Origin: Actinomycetes bacterium | GTDB lineage: Bacteria > Actinomycetota > Actinomycetes > Actinomycetales > Microbacteriaceae | Direction of reading: 5' to 3' | Length of the DNA: 8,938 nucleotides | Assembly (NCBI GenBank): GCA_023450335.1 | Contig: JAEXHA010000100.1 | Span: 1-8,938, forward strand | Shown: positions 6,833 to 8,938 of the stretch, piece by piece | How positions within the stretch are numbered: position 1 is the stretch's first letter | How the letters are laid out: each line of letters begins with the position of its first letter | Program-made: the position numbers and the translations under genes | The notes under the pieces: model-generated | What the model saw: the letters and a program-made list of their open reading frames with translations, nothing else | Database searches by the model: none | Told to the model about the DNA's origin: nothing

Positions 6833-7626
6833 CAGGCGGCCGCCTCTCCGGTCAGCGACGCGGGCGGGCCGTCGGCGCGGGGGGTGAACTCGTCGAACAG
6901 TGCGTAGGCGATGATGCGCTCGAGCATGTTGAGCTTGGGTGCGCAGCTGGTGAGGGTGAGATAGCGGCCGTCCGCCGACAGGTCGGCGCGCTGCGGCACC
7001 GGCAGCAGCACCTCGACCTGCGATGCCTGCACGTACTCCAGGGTGCGGAACCGGTAGGTGTACCAGCCCTCCTTCGTCTCGACCACGATCGCGTCGCCCA
7101 CGACGAGCTTGTCGATCGGGTCGAAGGGCTGGCCCGACGTCCACCGGTGGGCGGCGTAGACCGTGTTGCCGACGTCGCCGGGCATGGCGGTGTCGGGGTA
7201 GTGCCCGATGTGTCCCTGGTCGAGGATGTCGGGGCGCGTGACTCCGGCGGTAACGGTGAACTGCCAGTCGGCACCGAATCGCGGTACGTACATGACGCCG
7301 AAATCGGTGCCGTGGCCGGGCTGGTCGAGCACGGGAACCACCGGCTCGGCCGGTTCGCCGGCATCCGTCGGCGTGGGGACGGGCTCGTCCGGCACAACGG
7401 TGTCCCACTCCTGCGCCCACTGCTGCGACAGCGCCTGTGCCTCGGCCTGCTTCTGAGCGCCGATGATCATGTCACCGATCCACATCTGCCACGACACGTA
7501 CAGCAGCGCGACCACGCCGACGGTGATCAGCAGCTCGCCGATGACGCCCACGATCGAGACGCGGCGCCGCGGGCGCGCCTGCGCGGCGCGCGCACGTCGG
7601 GTCAGGGGAGCGCTGGATGGGTCCAC
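6832..7626 (-). CDS. Class E-like sortase, membrane-anchored transpeptidase
   Basis: Sortases cut surface proteins at a sorting motif and join them to the peptidoglycan. This one has 264 residues: a basic N-terminus (RRARAAQARPRRR), one helix at about 25-45, a Gln/Ala-rich stalk, a Pro-rich linker (about 79-100) and the sortase barrel (about 105-245). The catalytic residues are His160 in VYAAHRW, Cys228 in LTLTSC and Arg237 in ERIIAYAL. The LTLTSC-P-K context and actinobacterial setting suggest class E, whose known substrates carry LAxTG; no substrate with such a motif is in the window. The GTG at 7626 is chosen because it gives a short basic leader before the helix and leaves room for the divergent crgA promoter; upstream in-frame sequence runs back through crgA. 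No strong Shine-Dalgarno is visible. It is the first gene of a three-gene operon. Confidence 0.9.
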   Translation of the reverse strand: MDPSSAPLTRRARAAQARPRRRVSIVGVIGELLITVGVVALLYVSWQMWIGDMIIGAQKQAEAQALSQQWAQEWDTVVPDEPVPTPTDAGEPAEPVVPVLDQPGHGTDFGVMYVPRFGADWQFTVTAGVTRPDILDQGHIGHYPDTAMPGDVGNTVYAAHRWTSGQPFDPIDKLVVGDAIVVETKEGWYTYRFRTLEYVQASQVEVLLPVPQRADLSADGRYLTLTSCAPKLNMLERIIAYALFDEFTPRADGPPASLTGEAAA

Positions 7627-7668
7627 GTGTCGGATTCTCGCATAGCAAGCTGAATCGGAGCCGCCAGG

Positions 7669-7674
7669 TAGACT
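7669..7674 (+). promoter_or_regulatory. Candidate -10 element of a leaderless crgA promoter
   Basis: TAGACT is a good actinobacterial -10 element. Its last base lies six bases before the crgA ATG, so transcription would start at or next to the A of the start codon. No Shine-Dalgarno precedes the ATG at usable distance. A -35 match is weak. Leaderless mRNAs are common in actinobacteria. Confidence 0.55.
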
Positions 7675-7680
7675 CGGACC

Positions 7681-7920
7681 ATGGCACGTTCTGACAAGGG
7701 CGACGAACCTCTGGCCCACAGCACCGAGGGTGAGCCCGTCCCCAATCCGGTGTGGTTCAAGCCCATCATGCTGGGGCTGATGATCCTCGGACTCGTGTGG
7801 GTTCTCGTGTTCTACCTCAGCGGCTCGGTCTACCCGATCCCGGGCATCGGCGCCTGGAACCTCGTGGTCGGTTTCGGCATCGCCTTCGTCGGCTTCTTGA
7901 TGACCACGCGCTGGCGCTGA
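7681..7920 (+). CDS. crgA: Cell division protein CrgA
   Basis: CrgA is a small two-helix membrane protein of the actinobacterial divisome. It interacts with FtsZ and septal wall-synthesis proteins in mycobacteria and delays septation in Streptomyces. The 79 residues comprise a polar cytoplasmic N-terminus (about 1-25), the family motif NPVWFKPIM, a first helix (about 28-47), a short loop YPIPGIGAWN, a second helix (about 58-74) and the typical end GFLMTTRWR. The length is close to that of the mycobacterial protein (about 93). The ATG at 7681 is supported by the -10 element just upstream. The gene stands alone on the + strand between the divergent sortase operon and the convergent rhomboid gene. 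It is a short distance from the wall genes it cooperates with, as in M. tuberculosis. Confidence 0.96.
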   Translation: MARSDKGDEPLAHSTEGEPVPNPVWFKPIMLGLMILGLVWVLVFYLSGSVYPIPGIGAWNLVVGFGIAFVGFLMTTRWR

Positions 7921-7945
7921 CCGGCATCCCTCCACAATCCATTCC

Positions 7946-7965
7946 GAATTACACCGGTGTGATTC
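7946..7965. repeat. 20-bp near-perfect palindrome, ACACCGGTGT core
   Basis: The core ACACCGGTGT (7951-7960) is a perfect palindrome. Flanks GAAT and ATTC also pair, with one mismatched position between core and flank (7950/7961), so nine of ten pairs match. It lies 25 bases after the crgA stop and before the convergent rhomboid stop. It could be an operator or a hairpin ending transcription from both sides; no T-tract follows. Confidence 0.6.
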
Positions 7966-7972
7966 ATCCCCA

Positions 7973-7995
7973 CCTGTGGATGAACCTGTGGATAA
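7973..7995 (-). promoter_or_regulatory. DnaA-box match with a tandem near-match
   Basis: TGTGGATAA at 7987-7995 is the exact complement of the DnaA box TTATCCACA. TGTGGATGA at 7975-7983 differs from it by one base. The two lie 12 bases apart within a direct repeat of CCTGTGGAT (7973-7981 and 7985-7993), in the same orientation. A neighbouring TTCATCC (7963-7969) can pair with GGATGAA (7978-7984). DnaA binding is inferred from the sequence match only. Confidence 0.5.
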
Positions 7996-7996
7996 C

Positions 7997-8878
7997 TCAC
8001 CCGTAGAGCACCGCGGGGATCGCCAGCAGCGCGAGCAGCCCGACCGCGGTGGCCACCAGCAGCCACACTTGGGTCGTCTGCTGCCGTAGCGCGCGCGTGC
8101 GCGCAAAGACGAACCCGACGAGCAGGCCCACCAGGCCGCCGCCGATGTGCGCCTGCCACGAGATGTTCGAGCCCGGCAGGAACGTGATCACCAGGTTCAG
8201 GCCCAGCAGCACCGCGATCGCAGTGACGTTGGCGCCGATGTGGCGGCCGATGATGAACATCGCGCCCAGCAGCCCCCACACCGCCCCGCTCGCGCCGACC
8301 ACCCAGGTTCCCGGCGCGAGCAGTGCCACCAGCACAGAGCCGCCGAGGGCGCTCAACAGGTACAGCGCCAAGAAGCGCCATCGGCCCAGCAGCGGTTCGA
8401 GACTGCGACCCAGCGCCCACAGCGCGAGCATGTTGAGTGCGACGTGCCAGATGCCCGCGTGCACGAGCGTCACCGTCAGCAGCCGCCACGGCTGGAAGGC
8501 CGGGCTCGGCAGCACGAACGCGCTGTTGAACGCCAGCAGCCATTCCACCTGGGCACCGATCTGCGGGATCATGCCGACGAGGTACATCGCACTCGTGAGG
8601 ATCACCAGCGCGTACGTGACCATCGGCCGCCCGTCGCCGCGCCGGGCCGGACGCAGGTGGCGCGGCATCCGCTTCACGGTGGCGGCATGGGCCTTCTGCT
8701 GCTTGCGTTGATCACTCTGCTGCGCGGCCATGCACTCCGGACAGATGACGCCGACCGGCAGCTGCGTCTGGCATTCGACGCAGATCGTGCGCAGGCAGCG
8801 CTGGCAGAGAACGAAGCTCTGTCGATCGGGATGCCGGTAGCAGTAGTTGTCGGGATTGCTGCCGAAGGCGGTGCTCAC
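7997..8878 (-). CDS. Rhomboid intramembrane serine protease with N-terminal zinc-finger-like domain
   Basis: Rhomboids cut substrates inside the membrane with a Ser-His dyad. This protein has 293 residues. The rhomboid core (about 86-270) shows LVHAGIWHVALNM (the HxxxxHxxxN feature, with His140, His145 and Asn149), the nucleophile Ser197 in VGASGAVWG, and His244 in WQAHIGGGLVG. About six helices are visible, plus a probable seventh at the C-terminus (about 272-291). Before the membrane part, residues 13-49 contain CxxH, CxxC, CxxC and CxxC pairs (Cys13/His16, Cys25/Cys28, Cys33/Cys36, Cys46/Cys49), resembling a B-box or zinc-ribbon fold. A basic, Gln-rich linker follows. The GTG at 8878 is the only usable start that keeps this domain: the in-frame TGA of the preceding gene lies just before it. 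No Shine-Dalgarno is visible. Substrates are unknown. Confidence 0.92.
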   Translation of the reverse strand: MSTAFGSNPDNYCYRHPDRQSFVLCQRCLRTICVECQTQLPVGVICPECMAAQQSDQRKQQKAHAATVKRMPRHLRPARRGDGRPMVTYALVILTSAMYLVGMIPQIGAQVEWLLAFNSAFVLPSPAFQPWRLLTVTLVHAGIWHVALNMLALWALGRSLEPLLGRWRFLALYLLSALGGSVLVALLAPGTWVVGASGAVWGLLGAMFIIGRHIGANVTAIAVLLGLNLVITFLPGSNISWQAHIGGGLVGLLVGFVFARTRALRQQTTQVWLLVATAVGLLALLAIPAVLYG

Positions 8879-8890
8879 GGGGAGGTGGGC

Positions 8891-8938
8891 TCAGACCGTC
8901 ACGATATCGATCGACGAGAGCACGACGTCGTCGACCGG
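8891..8938 (-). CDS. ppiA: C-terminal end of probable peptidyl-prolyl isomerase (cyclophilin)
   Basis: Only 15 codons and a TGA are inside the window; the rest lies beyond the right edge. The visible end reads PVDDVVLSSIDIVTV. This fits the last strand of bacterial cyclophilins, where a Pro-Val-Asp/Glu-Asp-Val-Val stretch is followed by a short beta strand. The position beside the crgA/membrane gene region matches ppiA in mycobacteria, which supports the call. It lies 12 bases upstream of the rhomboid gene, in the same frame. The evidence is too short for certainty. Confidence 0.6.
   Translation of the reverse strand, partial: PVDDVVLSSIDIVTV

Noticed and set aside
6835..6867. SLTGEAAA at the sortase C-terminus as a self-sorting signal
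   Set aside because: It lacks the LAxTG pattern, a following hydrophobic helix and a basic tail, so it is not a sorting signal.
6820..7653. 277-codon + strand frame across the sortase
   Set aside because: It is antisense to the sortase, whose frame carries His, Cys and Arg catalytic residues.
7627..8106. In-frame N-terminal extension of the sortase through crgA
   Set aside because: It would read antisense through crgA and into the rhomboid gene. The extension has no family similarity, and the GTG at 7626 gives a normal membrane-anchored sortase.
8049..8711. 220-codon + strand frame opposite the rhomboid gene
   Set aside because: It is Ser/Pro/Arg-rich antisense sequence with no recognisable domain.
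1..8938. Search for CRISPR, toxin-antitoxin, phage, transposon or defence genes
   Set aside because: No spaced repeats, terminal inverted repeats, transposase motifs or defence domains are visible. The locus is core chromosomal wall and division genes.

Overview
The window is GC-rich (roughly two-thirds G+C by eye) and almost fully coding. Gene order and protein sequence point to a high-GC Gram-positive actinobacterium, most likely Micrococcales/Microbacteriaceae (Microbacterium-like). That placement is inference from style and synteny, not a computed assignment. The gene order matches the chromosomal cell-wall/cell-division locus known from Mycobacterium tuberculosis near oriC: rodA, pbpA, pknA, pknB, trpG/pabA, crgA, a membrane gene and ppiA.

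The left two thirds (1-6002, + strand) hold a 5'-truncated SEDS glycosyltransferase (rodA), a class B penicillin-binding protein (pbpA) and a first Ser/Thr kinase (pknA-like). These three are joined by ATGA stop/start overlaps. After a 66-base gap with its own ribosome binding site and a possible -10 element comes a second kinase, pknB, with three extracellular PASTA repeats. RodA and PbpA should form a peptidoglycan polymerase/transpeptidase pair, and the kinases would sense wall fragments and adjust growth and division.

The middle (6042-7626, - strand) is a compact three-gene operon converging on pknB: a class E-like sortase, an unrecognised 52-residue one-helix membrane protein, and a glutamine amidotransferase (trpG/pabA). 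Both junctions overlap.

The right end holds crgA (+), divergent from the sortase and apparently transcribed as a leaderless mRNA, then a convergent rhomboid protease (-) with a cysteine-rich, zinc-finger-like N-terminus, and the last 15 codons of an upstream gene that looks like ppiA (-).

The features most worth a second look are the large PASTA/Ig-like ectodomain on the PknA-type kinase, the 76-base crgA/rhomboid gap with a DnaA-box match, a near-repeat and a 20-bp near-palindrome, the unknown 52-residue protein, and the zinc-finger rhomboid. I saw no CRISPR array, insertion sequence, RNA gene, phage gene or defence system. No gene-free stretch exceeds 76 bases.
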